Assembly (NCBI RefSeq): GCF_016918565.1 | Contig: NZ_JAFFQD010000022.1 | Span: forward strand, 27,521 to 91,520 | Length of the DNA: 64,000 bases | Reading direction: 5' to 3' | Origin: Desulfogranum marinum | Lineage (GTDB): Bacteria; Desulfobacterota; Desulfobulbia; Desulfobulbales; Desulfobulbaceae | Shown here: positions 53,706-63,876 of the stretch, piece after piece | How the letters are laid out: every line of letters begins with the position of its first letter | Position numbering within the stretch: position 1 is the first letter of the stretch | Translations under genes and position numbers: made by a program | Notes under the pieces: model-generated | Told to the model about the DNA's origin: nothing | The model's input: the letters and a program-made list of their open reading frames with translations, nothing else | Database searches by the model: none

Positions 53706-54165
53706 AATAATTTCAATTGGTTATCTGGTGGGACGCTATTTGTCCGACCAACTGGAGTATTCTCTTTTGCTCATCATTGCACCAAGGTATCGTTTGCTGT
53801 GGTTTTAATGGTACCCGTTGCAGTAACTCAATCCATAATGTTACTGAGGAAAAATTATGGCATACATTTCACAGCCTGCGCACAACTTGATACAGTATAC
53901 TGTCTGAGTGGCGGTACTTTCTGCAAGATATATCTGTTTCGGCGGGAATTTATCCTGTTGATTAGCGGTACTATGAAAAAATCAGACACAACCAATACCA
54001 GGCAACTCTGTAGGGTGGAGAAGCGCAGCGCATCCACGCTGAATCCGGCGGATGGTATTGATGGATGCGCTACGCTTATTCACCAGTACTATCCTCTTGC
54101 AAACTATTTTTGCGGTATCCATTGAGGGCCGACCTTTATTATTCAACCGGTTTGGAGAGCATTAA
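53706..54165. other. Non-coding gap upstream of the macroglobulin gene
   Basis: No gene is supported on either strand. It includes a palindromic repeat at 54013-54085 and presumably the promoter of the macroglobulin-PBP1C operon; GGAG lies 8 nt before the macroglobulin ATG. Confidence 0.5.
54013..54085. repeat. REP-like palindromic intergenic repeat
   Basis: An imperfect inverted repeat: GGTGGAGAAGCGCAGCGCAT at the left against GATGCGCTACGCTTATTCACC on the right, with about 25 nt between. The GGTGGATAAGCG.AGCGCATCCACC pattern is a widespread intergenic palindrome type in proteobacterial genomes. Only one copy was seen in this window. Confidence 0.7.
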
Positions 54166-57100
54166 ATGCTAAAGCATTTATCTGTAGTACTCACGGCAAT
54201 ATTCATTTTTTTATTCTTCTTCACCGTTCATGCAGAGTCAGAAGAATGGTCAGATCTGGCAAGAGAGGCGGCAGCATATTCAAAAAGGGTTGGCATTGAA
54301 AAAGGAGTACGCCCCAAACCAGGACAAGCCGGAATCATGCGGTTGGCTGCCGGAATGATGATGGAGGAAAAAGACTGCTATACAGCTCTGAAGCTCTACA
54401 AGCAGTCTGTCCGATATAAGTCGCAGAGAGATACTGCCGACTGGCTCAACATTGCCAAGGCTGCTTCTTGTGATAATCAGTGGGATGAGGCGAGTATGGC
54501 CTTGTACCTTGCCTCCCAGAACCCGGATAATCTTGAGCAGCAAAAAACCACCTTACTCCAACTCGCTCAAAGCCTTGAGAAGAGAAGAAGTTACAGCAAT
54601 AATTGGAATCCGGCAGCACTGACTGCCTATAACGCTCTTCTTGAAATAGAGAATACAGCATTCATACAGCAAAAAATAACCTCACTGCAAGAGCAACAAC
54701 CTGTACTGGAACTCAATCGTTCTTTTTCCAGGATCAAAGGCAAACACCCCTCTCTCTGCCTTCGGTTTAATGAACGACTTGTAGACGACGCCAGTGTTTA
54801 TTATGGCGATTACATTCGAATAGTCCCGGAGTTGCAGTCAGACTTTATTGTCGACGGCAGGGAGATTTGTATCGGTGGCGCCGAGTACGGAACACAGTAT
54901 GCTCTCACCATTCGTAAAGGATTACCAGCAAACGAGGTAACGCTGCAAGAAAGCAAACAGCTTACCATAGAGACGGACCATCGTTCACCTGCCATATGGT
55001 TCGAGCAAAATGCGTACGTCTTACCCATGTCATCCCAATCCAGTATCGGACTCCATTCTGTCAACGTAAACAAAGCCGAATTGCAGCTCTATCGCATCTA
55101 TGAACGAAATATCCTCAGTGATTTCGTTCGCTCAAAGTTTCGAAAAAAACTCGATCAGTACAATCTCGACAAAATACGCAACTCAGTTGGAGAAAAGGTC
55201 TGGCAGGGAAACACTGAAATTGAAGCGCCGGAAGACGTCGAACATACCAGTGCTTTAGTGCTGCCGAAGAGTGTTATCCAAACACCAGGTCTTTATGTCC
55301 TTGTTGCTGATGATGGCGATCAGGAGTTTGGAAGATGGCAGGATCGTTCAAGTCAGTGGCTGGTGGTAACTGACGTCGGCCTTACCACCTATAAAGGTGA
55401 TGACGGCATGACCGTTGTTGCCCGCAGTTTGGCAAGCGGCTTACCTGTCAGCGGTATTGATGTCACCCTTTATGCCCGTAACAACAAGCTGTTGTCAGCT
55501 GCTGTAACTGATCACCAAGGGGTAGCTCATTTTGCTCCCGGCCTCCTTGAGGGTGAAGGGGGGATGGAGGCCGTGTTACTCGTTACAGAGAGTCCTGAAC
55601 GCGGTTTTACTTTTCTGCAGCTTGGCCGCGCACCCTTTGATCTCAGTGATCGCGGGGTCAATGGTCGTCCGGCTCCTGGCTACATTGATGCTTATGTGTA
55701 CAGTGATAGAGGTATGTATCGCCCCGGTGAAACGGTTAACCTGGTGGCTCTGATTCGTGATCAAAAGGGGGGTGGGATTGATGGACCGCCACTGACCCTG
55801 CGCCTGCTTTCTCCGGACGGTAAAGCTGTACTGGAGCGATTGTTGCCTCAAGATGCAACCGGCAGCTATGCAACAGCCCAGCCCCTTGCCGACTCCGCCC
55901 GCACCGGAGATTGGACGGCAGCTCTGTATGTGGATGTACACAACAAACCCGTGGGCAAGGTCAATTTTCAGGTCCAGGCCTTTGTCCCGCCACGTTTAGA
56001 GGTCAAAGTAACGCCGTCAGGTGTTGTGGGATTCGAGACCAATGCAGCGTTGCAGGTGCAGGCAGATTACCTTTACGGCTCCCCCGGATCGTCACTTCAG
56101 GTCGAAGGCAGGATGGAATTGGTTCACGATCCGTCCCCCTTTGCCCCATATAAAGGATATTATTTTGGCAGAGAAGGGGCTCGCCTGGATATCCCTGCTG
56201 TGGATCTTGACCCCGTTGAAACAGACAGCAAGGGCAGCGCAAACCTCCTTTGCACCCTGCCTGATATACCACTCAGCCAACAGCCGCTTAAGGCGGTTGT
56301 TCACGCCAGAGTGGTTGATGTGGACGGGCGAGCTGTTACGGCCCATGCCTCACTGCCAGTACGACATCTGCAAAAATATGTTGGCATCAAACAACTTTTC
56401 CCCAACCAGCATGTTGCCGAGAACAGTCATGCCGATTTTGAGATAATCGTCCTTGATGCCGATGGCGAACCTGTTCCAGCTGCTGACTTCCACTATCGTC
56501 TGGTGGAGGAAGAGGTTGACTACCAGTGGTTTATAAAAAACGGCAACTGGGGCTACGAGCGAATCATGAATGACCTGGAAATGGAAACAGGAAAACTTGA
56601 TGCCACCATCGCTACCCCTGCCGCCCTTTCCGTCTATGTTGCTCAAGGTTCGTATCGCTTAGAAGTACGCGGCGCAGATTCATCTCTGCTTGCCTCAAGA
56701 CGTTTTGTTGCCGGTGACCAGGTGCAGGGGACAAACAACGCTCCAGATGCGGTGAAACTCGTACTTGAACAGCCACAGTACAAGGTTGGCGAAACTGCCC
56801 ATATTCGGATCAAAGTTCCTTATTCCGGTGAAGCAAGCCTGATTCTTGCCGGAACCGGTGTCCATTCCATTCAACATTTTCAGCTGGATGCTCTGACCCA
56901 TGAACTGGACATTCCAGTGCAGGCCGAATGGGGATCAGGTACCTATGCTCTGGTAACCGTGTATCGCCCTGGTGCCGGCAACAAGAAAGGTGCGGGAAGA
57001 GCCATGGGCCTGGTCTGGATTGGGGTTGATCAAGCAGATAAGCAGTTGGGAGTACACCTGGAGGTACCTGAAAAAACAAGACCGCGACAGACCATCGACA

Positions 57101-59367
57101 TTCCGGTGACTATAGAAGGCGGGACTCCTGGAGAGGCTATCGGCATGACCTTGGCCGCTGTGGATGAAGGTGTCCTGCAGATGACAGGTTTTGTCTCACC
57201 AAATCCACAGGCCTATTTCTTTGGCAAACAGCAGCTTGGCACCGAAATCCGTGATCTTTACGGACAATTGATTATCGGCCCGGACAGTCGGCCCCTTTCT
57301 CTTCGAACCGGTGCCGGAGATACCTCTCGTCGCGGTGCAGCCGAATCAAATGTTCGGGTAGTGTCATTGTTCTCCGGCAGAGTACGGGTAAGTGATGAAG
57401 GGGGCGTCAACATTCCCCTTACCTTGCCTGATTTTAATGGTCGGTTGCGCCTGATGGCCGTAGCGTGGAGCAAAACCAAAATAGGATCGGTCAGTGATGA
57501 TCTCCACGTGAGTGATCCTGTGGTGGTGTCTCCGTCGCTGCCACGTTTTCTCGCAAGAGGCGACAATTCGACCATACAGGTGCTGCTGGAAAATATTGAC
57601 GGCCCGGAAGGCGAATACCATATTCAATGCACATCTTCTGGTGCGGTCAGGTTAAACGGTAAAGCCGGGCAACAGGTCATTTTACAGCACGGCAAACGCA
57701 AGAGCGTTGACTTCTCTGTCATGGCGCAGAGTATCGGCTCAGGAAAAATACACGTGAAGGTCAACGGCCCGGAAGGCTACAGCTACAGCGGCGACTTTGC
57801 GCTCAATGTACGGGGAAAATACCTTCCCTTGTTGACCAGAAATTTTTCACGACTTAATCCGGGCGATACCCTGACTGTTGATTCACAACTCACCCAAGGA
57901 TTGTATCCGGAAACCGCGCAAGTAGACGTGAGTATCAGCAGCACGCCTAATCTTGACGTCCCGGGCCTGCTGGCAGAGCTTGATCGTTATCCTTATGGTT
58001 GCCTGGAACAGCTCACCAGTCGAGCGATGCCTCTGCTGTACGCCAACATCCTCGCTCAGCGATGGCAGTATCCCTTGGACACGGACCTTGCTGGACGGAT
58101 TGCCGAGGCCATAGATCTCATCCTGCAGAAACAGCGAATGGATGGCAGCTTTGGTCTCTGGTCCGACAGAAGTTCTCCAGAACCCTGGCTGACTTCTTAT
58201 GCCATGGAGTTTCTCAGCCGAGCTCGTGAGCAAGGCTTTGCAGTGCCCGACTATTTTTATAATAAGGGCATACAGTGGCTTACGCAGCTAGTCGTTGAAG
58301 CTCACCAGCCAAATCCAGATGACTTGTCAGCACTGGCGTATGCCCATTATGTGCTTGCCAGGGTTGGACAGGGAAAACCAGAGGATGTACGGTACCTGTT
58401 TGATAACTACCCGGCTGCAGCTTTTACGCCTCTTGCTCTTGCCCAACTCTCAGGAGCCCTTGCCTTGCAGGGAGATATAGAGCGGGCAAGAAAGGGATAT
58501 GCTGCGGCCTTAGAGCATGATGGAAGCAAAACCAAATATTGGCAGAGTTATGGTACCCGTTTGCGTGATCTGGCAGGTACGATCAATGTGATGCATGCAT
58601 CAAATCCCGCCCTTGCTGATCCGGCTGCTGCCTGGGAAGAACTCACAAGACTGCTGGCAAACAAACAATACCTTTCAACCCAGGAACAGGCGTGGTTGGT
58701 GATGGCGGCTCTTACCCTGGAGGCAAGTCAACCGCTGCTCCTGGAGGTTGGCGGCAAGGCCGTTGCTCAGGATAAAGACTTTTTCCTGCTGCAGCGTAGC
58801 GGGCAGGAGCTTGCAACGCCCACCAGCCTGTTCAATAGTGGTCAAACCGCTGTCTGGGTATCGACCACTTTCCAGGGATCCCCTGCTCAAGAACCACCAG
58901 CAGCAGCCAAAGGGTTCAGTCTGCAACGCAGGTGGTACAATGATGATGGTGAACCGATAGCCATGGATATGGAGTGCCAACAGGGAGATCTTTTTGTGGT
59001 TGTACTGGAGGGCAAAGTTGCGGCATCAAAAGAGTATCGCGCCCTGATCGTAGACTTACTGCCCGCAGGGTTTGAGATTGAAAAAACAACGATAAACACA
59101 GATCAAGAGTCAATCTTCAGCTGGCTGGCAGAGAGCAGCCCGACTCTTTACGAAGATGCGCTTGATGATCGCTATGTGGCAGCGTTTAACACGGAGGCTC
59201 TGGACAGGGACGAGTATGACACAAGCAGTCGTACATTTAGGCTGACGTATCTCGTGCGCGCTGTCACTCCCGGGACCTACACCCTGCCGCCATCAGAGGT
59301 GGAAGATATGTATCAACCAGAGTATCGGGCCAGGACCAAAGCCGGACAAGTAACCATTGGCAAGTAA
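54166..59367 (+). CDS. Bacterial alpha-2-macroglobulin (YfhM-like)
   Basis: A 1733-residue exported protein, near the length of E. coli YfhM (1653). A signal peptide (VVLTAIFIFLFFFTVHA) is present without a lipobox cysteine, unlike the E. coli lipoprotein. Many macroglobulin-type beta domains follow, including SDRGMYRPGETVNLVALIRD (near residue 515), a hallmark of the MG domains. The thioester motif CLEQ (PYGCLEQ, Cys1279) is intact, so it can trap proteases covalently. It is encoded upstream of PBP1C, with which it is commonly paired; together they guard and repair the periplasm when the outer membrane is breached. The C-terminal part overlaps the pbpC start by 11 nt. Confidence 0.94.
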   Translation: MLKHLSVVLTAIFIFLFFFTVHAESEEWSDLAREAAAYSKRVGIEKGVRPKPGQAGIMRLAAGMMMEEKDCYTALKLYKQSVRYKSQRDTADWLNIAKAASCDNQWDEASMALYLASQNPDNLEQQKTTLLQLAQSLEKRRSYSNNWNPAALTAYNALLEIENTAFIQQKITSLQEQQPVLELNRSFSRIKGKHPSLCLRFNERLVDDASVYYGDYIRIVPELQSDFIVDGREICIGGAEYGTQYALTIRKGLPANEVTLQESKQLTIETDHRSPAIWFEQNAYVLPMSSQSSIGLHSVNVNKAELQLYRIYERNILSDFVRSKFRKKLDQYNLDKIRNSVGEKVWQGNTEIEAPEDVEHTSALVLPKSVIQTPGLYVLVADDGDQEFGRWQDRSSQWLVVTDVGLTTYKGDDGMTVVARSLASGLPVSGIDVTLYARNNKLLSAAVTDHQGVAHFAPGLLEGEGGMEAVLLVTESPERGFTFLQLGRAPFDLSDRGVNGRPAPGYIDAYVYSDRGMYRPGETVNLVALIRDQKGGGIDGPPLTLRLLSPDGKAVLERLLPQDATGSYATAQPLADSARTGDWTAALYVDVHNKPVGKVNFQVQAFVPPRLEVKVTPSGVVGFETNAALQVQADYLYGSPGSSLQVEGRMELVHDPSPFAPYKGYYFGREGARLDIPAVDLDPVETDSKGSANLLCTLPDIPLSQQPLKAVVHARVVDVDGRAVTAHASLPVRHLQKYVGIKQLFPNQHVAENSHADFEIIVLDADGEPVPAADFHYRLVEEEVDYQWFIKNGNWGYERIMNDLEMETGKLDATIATPAALSVYVAQGSYRLEVRGADSSLLASRRFVAGDQVQGTNNAPDAVKLVLEQPQYKVGETAHIRIKVPYSGEASLILAGTGVHSIQHFQLDALTHELDIPVQAEWGSGTYALVTVYRPGAGNKKGAGRAMGLVWIGVDQADKQLGVHLEVPEKTRPRQTIDIPVTIEGGTPGEAIGMTLAAVDEGVLQMTGFVSPNPQAYFFGKQQLGTEIRDLYGQLIIGPDSRPLSLRTGAGDTSRRGAAESNVRVVSLFSGRVRVSDEGGVNIPLTLPDFNGRLRLMAVAWSKTKIGSVSDDLHVSDPVVVSPSLPRFLARGDNSTIQVLLENIDGPEGEYHIQCTSSGAVRLNGKAGQQVILQHGKRKSVDFSVMAQSIGSGKIHVKVNGPEGYSYSGDFALNVRGKYLPLLTRNFSRLNPGDTLTVDSQLTQGLYPETAQVDVSISSTPNLDVPGLLAELDRYPYGCLEQLTSRAMPLLYANILAQRWQYPLDTDLAGRIAEAIDLILQKQRMDGSFGLWSDRSSPEPWLTSYAMEFLSRAREQGFAVPDYFYNKGIQWLTQLVVEAHQPNPDDLSALAYAHYVLARVGQGKPEDVRYLFDNYPAAAFTPLALAQLSGALALQGDIERARKGYAAALEHDGSKTKYWQSYGTRLRDLAGTINVMHASNPALADPAAAWEELTRLLANKQYLSTQEQAWLVMAALTLEASQPLLLEVGGKAVAQDKDFFLLQRSGQELATPTSLFNSGQTAVWVSTTFQGSPAQEPPAAAKGFSLQRRWYNDDGEPIAMDMECQQGDLFVVVLEGKVAASKEYRALIVDLLPAGFEIEKTTINTDQESIFSWLAESSPTLYEDALDDRYVAAFNTEALDRDEYDTSSRTFRLTYLVRAVTPGTYTLPPSEVEDMYQPEYRARTKAGQVTIGK

Positions 59368-61435
59368 ACCTGTTTGGCGTGTCCTGCACGTAACCTGTAT
59401 AGGTCTTACCCTCTTGCTGGGTGCATGTTGGTTCCTGGATCGTATTCTCCCCTCACCGGTACCAGAAGAGGTCGCGTGGTCGACCAGGGTGGTCGACCGG
59501 CAGGGGGAGATACTTCGCCTCTTTACTACTGATGATGGATTCTGGAGGTTGCCCGCCCGTTTGGAGAAAACCGATCCAGAATTCATCGACCAGCTCCTGG
59601 CTTATGAGGATAAGCGGTTCTGGACGCATCCAGGAGTAGACCTCCTTGCTGTTGCACGTGCAACCTTACAAACTTTAGCAAGCGGCAGAGTAGTCTCAGG
59701 CGCCTCTACTCTTACCATGCAGACGGTACGACTACTCGAGCCTCGTCCCCGGAAAATTGCCGGCAAGCTGGTAGAGATGGTCCAGGCACTGCGCCTTGAA
59801 CGAAGCCTAAGCAAACAGGCTATCCTGGAATTGTATCTCAGCCTTGCACCCTATGGTGGCAACATACAGGGCATCGAAGCAGCAAGTCATTTTTATTTTC
59901 ACGCAGCTGCAACCCATTTTACCCCTTCCCAGGCCGCACTGTTGATCAGTCTGCCCCAATCACCTGAAAGCAGACGTCCGGATCTCCATCCCTTGCGGGC
60001 AAAACGGGCTCGTCAGGGAGTGCTTCATCGCCTCAGAGATTCAGGCCTGCTGAGTAAAGAAGACGCTCAGCAGGCCGCTCTCCAGCCGATACCGGCAAAA
60101 CGATACCCTGCACCATTTTCAGCACCGCAGTTGAGCCAATCCCTGCGAAGGGAATACGCCGGTAACCATCGTATTACAACCACCCTTAACTATAAGTTGC
60201 AGAAAAAGGCAGAGGCGACTGCAGCCCAGGTGCAGCAGGAATTACCATCCGGCAAAACCCTGGCATTACTGGTGGTGGACAATCAAACCCGCCAGGTATT
60301 GGTCCATGTCGGTTCTGGTGACTTTCAAACCAGCCAGCTCGATTTGACCCGCGCTATCCGTTCACCAGGTTCAACACTCAAGCCCTTTATCTATGGCCTT
60401 GCCTTTGAACAAGGGAGCCTCCACCCTGAAACCAGAATCCTTGACAGGCCCCGGCGTTTTGACGCCTATGGGCCAGCCAACTTTGACGGCAACTATCATG
60501 GCTGGATCTCAGCACGGCAGGCATTACAACAATCCTTGAATATACCCGCAGTGCAAGTGTTGGAACACGTCGGTCCTCAGCGCCTGCTTTCCCGTTTTTC
60601 GCAACTCGGGGTTGCTCTGCACTACCAGAAATATCCTGGTTTATCGCTTGCCCTTGGCGGAGTTGGCTGCAGCCTGCAAGATCTGGTAGCTCTCTATAGC
60701 GGCCTTGCAAATAATGGCGATTATCTGGCCTTACAAACAATTCACAAAAGAGAGCCTACTAAAAACGAAAAACTGCTCTCACCGCTTGCAGCGTGGTACG
60801 TGGATGCCAGTCTGCCCACTTTGCCTGCATCTGCCAACCAGCCGGGTATTGGGGGACGGAGCAATACAGTACGTTTTAAGACCGGAACCTCATATGGATT
60901 TCGCGATGCGTGGGCGGTTGGCTATAACCGCGACTATACGGTAGGGATCTGGGTGGGACGACCCGATGGAGGTTACGGTAAAGAGACCACTGGCGCCAAC
61001 ACTGCGGTGCCGGTTCTGCGCCGTGTTTTTGCGAGTTTGCCCCAGACAAGCTCCCTGGATGGAGATGCAGCGCCTCCACCTGGTACCCTTTTGGTTAATT
61101 ACGATCAATTACCACCCCACCTTCAATGGTTTGCTGGTGAACAGCCGGATACCTTTGCAGCGAGAAAACCAAAGATTTATTTCCCTGTGGACGGCAGCAC
61201 TCTAGACCTTACTGAAACCGCAAAAAATCCAGCCGACCTTGCACTAAAGAGCTACGGCGGAACCCCACCTTTTTACTGGCTGATTAATGGCCGGCCTCTT
61301 GGTCCCGCCACCAGTGATTCTGTTGCAGCCTATACTCCACAAGGACCAGGCAAGACACAAATCACGCTCATCGACAGCAAGGGCAAACGTGACAGCGTTG
61401 CTGTCTGGCTGGAAACGCGGCCTGTGGACAATTGA
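59357..61435 (+). CDS. pbpC: Penicillin-binding protein 1C
   Basis: A 692-residue bifunctional peptidoglycan synthase-like protein. After one N-terminal membrane helix (about residues 8-27) the glycosyltransferase domain has EDKRFWTHPGVD (Glu84) and GASTLTMQ. The transpeptidase domain has S339-T-L-K342, SLN (393) and KTG (508-510). A C-terminal BiPBP_C-like domain begins near residue 620. The TTG at 59357 overlaps the macroglobulin gene by 11 nt, which suggests coupling; no later ATG would keep the membrane helix. PBP1C acts with the macroglobulin. Confidence 0.94.
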   Translation: MASKPVWRVLHVTCIGLTLLLGACWFLDRILPSPVPEEVAWSTRVVDRQGEILRLFTTDDGFWRLPARLEKTDPEFIDQLLAYEDKRFWTHPGVDLLAVARATLQTLASGRVVSGASTLTMQTVRLLEPRPRKIAGKLVEMVQALRLERSLSKQAILELYLSLAPYGGNIQGIEAASHFYFHAAATHFTPSQAALLISLPQSPESRRPDLHPLRAKRARQGVLHRLRDSGLLSKEDAQQAALQPIPAKRYPAPFSAPQLSQSLRREYAGNHRITTTLNYKLQKKAEATAAQVQQELPSGKTLALLVVDNQTRQVLVHVGSGDFQTSQLDLTRAIRSPGSTLKPFIYGLAFEQGSLHPETRILDRPRRFDAYGPANFDGNYHGWISARQALQQSLNIPAVQVLEHVGPQRLLSRFSQLGVALHYQKYPGLSLALGGVGCSLQDLVALYSGLANNGDYLALQTIHKREPTKNEKLLSPLAAWYVDASLPTLPASANQPGIGGRSNTVRFKTGTSYGFRDAWAVGYNRDYTVGIWVGRPDGGYGKETTGANTAVPVLRRVFASLPQTSSLDGDAAPPPGTLLVNYDQLPPHLQWFAGEQPDTFAARKPKIYFPVDGSTLDLTETAKNPADLALKSYGGTPPFYWLINGRPLGPATSDSVAAYTPQGPGKTQITLIDSKGKRDSVAVWLETRPVDN

Positions 61436-61556
61436 GCTTACACAGGTAACGCAAAGTATGTATGAGTTTTTTTGATCGGTCACTATCTGTCCTACCACCT
61501 ATGCTAAGGTGGTTTTCAATAGAGCAAACACATATTCGATTTTTAAGGAGAACATC

Positions 61557-61721
61557 ATGGCATATGTTTTTTTGCTGATCGCACTGTTGGTTGTTGCTGC
61601 GATCTATGGTGACAGACGGGTAGAACGGATCAAAACCCGTAAAGGCTGGTTAAAAATTAACCGATGCAGCGAGCGGGGCATTACCTTTGGCTTTCAACCA
61701 TTTAACAACTGGGAATCCTAG
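61557..61721 (+). CDS. 54-residue membrane protein of unknown function
   Basis: A small protein that begins with a hydrophobic helix (MAYVFLLIALLVVAAIYGD) and continues with a basic tail (RRVERIKTRKGWLKINRC) and FQPFNNWES. AAGGAG lies 6 nt upstream of the ATG at 61557; a longer frame begins earlier without a ribosome site. It lies 121 nt after pbpC on the same strand. I do not recognise a family. Confidence 0.62.
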   Translation: MAYVFLLIALLVVAAIYGDRRVERIKTRKGWLKINRCSERGITFGFQPFNNWES

Positions 61722-62619
61722 ACAGTATTCGCCTTGAAAATTTTGGGATAATCCTGAGGCCTTGCTCAATATGTTGAACCAATACCGAGGTGATCAAATT
61801 TCTGCCATTCCTTATGCCATATTTCACTTATTTGTATTTACCAGCAGAGAAATATCCTGCTGTACCAGCCTATTTCTTTATCTCTAGGACTGATGTATAT
61901 CAAAACAATGAAGAAAAAATAACCCCTTACAACAAATATCTACTTTAAAGACCGACTCAAGCGGGACGCTTTCCTGCGCAAAACAGTCATTACATCCAGT
62001 GCAGTGGAAGGTGTCGGCAAGTCAGCTGCAAAAGCACTCAAAACGCCTGGCAGTGCTCCCACTTCAGCTTTACAGTCTCTTCAAGAACAACTCTAAAAAT
62101 TTCCTTCACGCGGTAATAGTCCAAATCTATAATAATTAATCACAATGATAATTTAATAATTCTACATCAGATTTTTTTCCTCTGGGATATACCCCTACCA
62201 ATGGGCATCTCTCATATCCAGAACGTTAAGTGAGCCGTCCAAAATAATCTGAAATTATCTCTTATTCCAGCTCGTAAAAGCACCCCTCCCCGACAACCCG
62301 AGGGCAACATTAGGCTTGTGCCGTTTGGCACAAAATATTGGCAACTTGCCTTCTCCCCTGGCTTCACAAAAAAGAAACCACTATCAATGCAAGTATATTC
62401 AAACTCCAGGAATTCTGAAAAATATTTGAATTAAAGCGGCGACAGATGTATCGTGTAACTTATCGAATTTGTAGGATAAGTGGCGAATTATACCACAACG
62501 TAGAAGGTCATTTGGTGATCATCATGAGAGAACATGTGGCGTTGCAACGGCTACAAGCCACCTACAGAGTGTCACCTCTTCTATAGACACGAGGTCAATA
62601 TATAGTGGAAAGATGTTGA
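61722..62619. other. Long gap with a gene remnant, left flank of the intron
   Basis: About 900 nt of AT-rich sequence with one short remnant frame (61941-62096) and no intact gene or RNA. The 3' part (62480-62619) is the exon flank of the group II intron, containing several short stems but no recognised gene. Confidence 0.45.
61941..62096 (+). pseudogene. Start-less remnant frame, about 51 codons
   Basis: The frame reads YFKDRLKRDAFLRKTVITSS, AVEGVGKSAAKALKTPGSAP and ends SLQEQL with a TAA at 62094-62096. An upstream in-frame stop is at 61921-61923 and no start codon lies between. The composition looks like a real C-terminal helix-rich segment, possibly of an antitoxin-like or DNA-binding protein, but this is a guess. 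Confidence 0.35.
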
Positions 62620-63066
62620 GTGCGACCGGGCAAGGTCGTGTAGTCAAGCGGGTGCGAATCCCGTTCCGGAAGGTTGGCCAACCACCGGGTAGCGAGTCCT
62701 TGGAGGCTTTATGGTAACATAAAGTTTTAAGCGTAGGATAGCGAGCAGATAGGCCGTAAGCCGAAAGGTTGAAGGGATTGAGCCCCGTAATTTTCCTAGT
62801 CGGAAGGACGACATTTTTCAACAGATGGAAGTCAACACAGTCATCCTCGTTAAAGGCAAGATGATGATTGCTTCCCGGGGTCGGTGACCATGGCATGTCT
62901 GACACAATGATTTCACGGCAACCCGGGAGGCCCTGTGTTTCTTTCGGAATATCGAGAGTATGCCGGACGACTGAAGAGGGAGAAAGGCAAATGAGACGCA
63001 GGGAGTCGGATAGCTTCGTAGTACCGAAGAAGGCGGGTAATTCTGCTGGAGGAAAGGAGGCTACAC

Positions 63067-63876
63067 ATGGGAGCGTGGTGTAAGGAAACACTGGCCGTTC
63101 ACAGAAGCGGGGAACCAGTGGCAACAAAATTGCGCCGCATAGCAGAGAAGGCTCGCAAGGAACCTGGATTTAAGTTCACCAGTTTGTATCATCTGATGAA
63201 CGAGGAGCTATTGCGGGGATGCTTTGAGCGGCTGCGGAAGGATGCGGCTGCCGGCATCGACAAAATGACCAAGGAACTGTACGCCGAAAATCTGGAGACC
63301 AATCTGGCTAGTCTGGTAGAACGGTTGCATCGGATGGCGTATATTCCTCAAGCTGTCAGGCGAAAGTATATTCCAAAGCCTGGCAGTGCCAAAGGGCGTC
63401 CCTTGGGGATACCGTGTTTTGAAGACAAACTTGTCCAGGCAGGTCTTATCCAGATACTTGAGTCTGTATATGAGCAGGATTTTATAGCAGACTCATACGG
63501 ATTTCGGCCTGCCCGAAGCTGTCATGATGCCCTCAGGGGTTTGAGCGTGACAGTGGAAAACAACCCGATCAATCATATTGTTGAAGCGGATATTAAAGGA
63601 TTTTTCGACAACGTGAATCAGGGATGGCTGTTAAAGTTTCTTGCACATCGGGTTGAAAATAAACGAATTCAACGCATGGTGAAACGTATTCTCAAGTCAG
63701 GGGTGTCAGAGGATGGAAGTGTGACGATAAGCGATAATGGCACCCCGCAACGTGGTGTTATCTCGCCGTTGTTGGCGAACATCTATCTGCACTATGCCCT
63801 TGATCTATGGTTTGAAAGGATCTATCGAAAGAGTTGTGCCGGTTATGCCCGACTTATCCGTTATGCCGATGACTGT
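63067..63876 (+). CDS. ltrA: Group II intron reverse transcriptase, interrupted at YADD
   Basis: An N-terminal 270-residue part of a group II intron reverse transcriptase/maturase. GGAGG is 6 nt before the ATG. RT motifs are RKYIPKPGSAKGRPLGIPCF, SYGFRPARSCHDAL, EADIKGFFDNV, TPQRGVISPLLANIYLH and YADD (near residue 265). After YADDCV the frame continues only 17 unrelated codons to a stop at 63928-63930. Fingers and palm are present; thumb, maturase X domain and endonuclease are missing from this frame. The break coincides with a structured sequence starting GTGCC at 63877. Confidence 0.88.
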
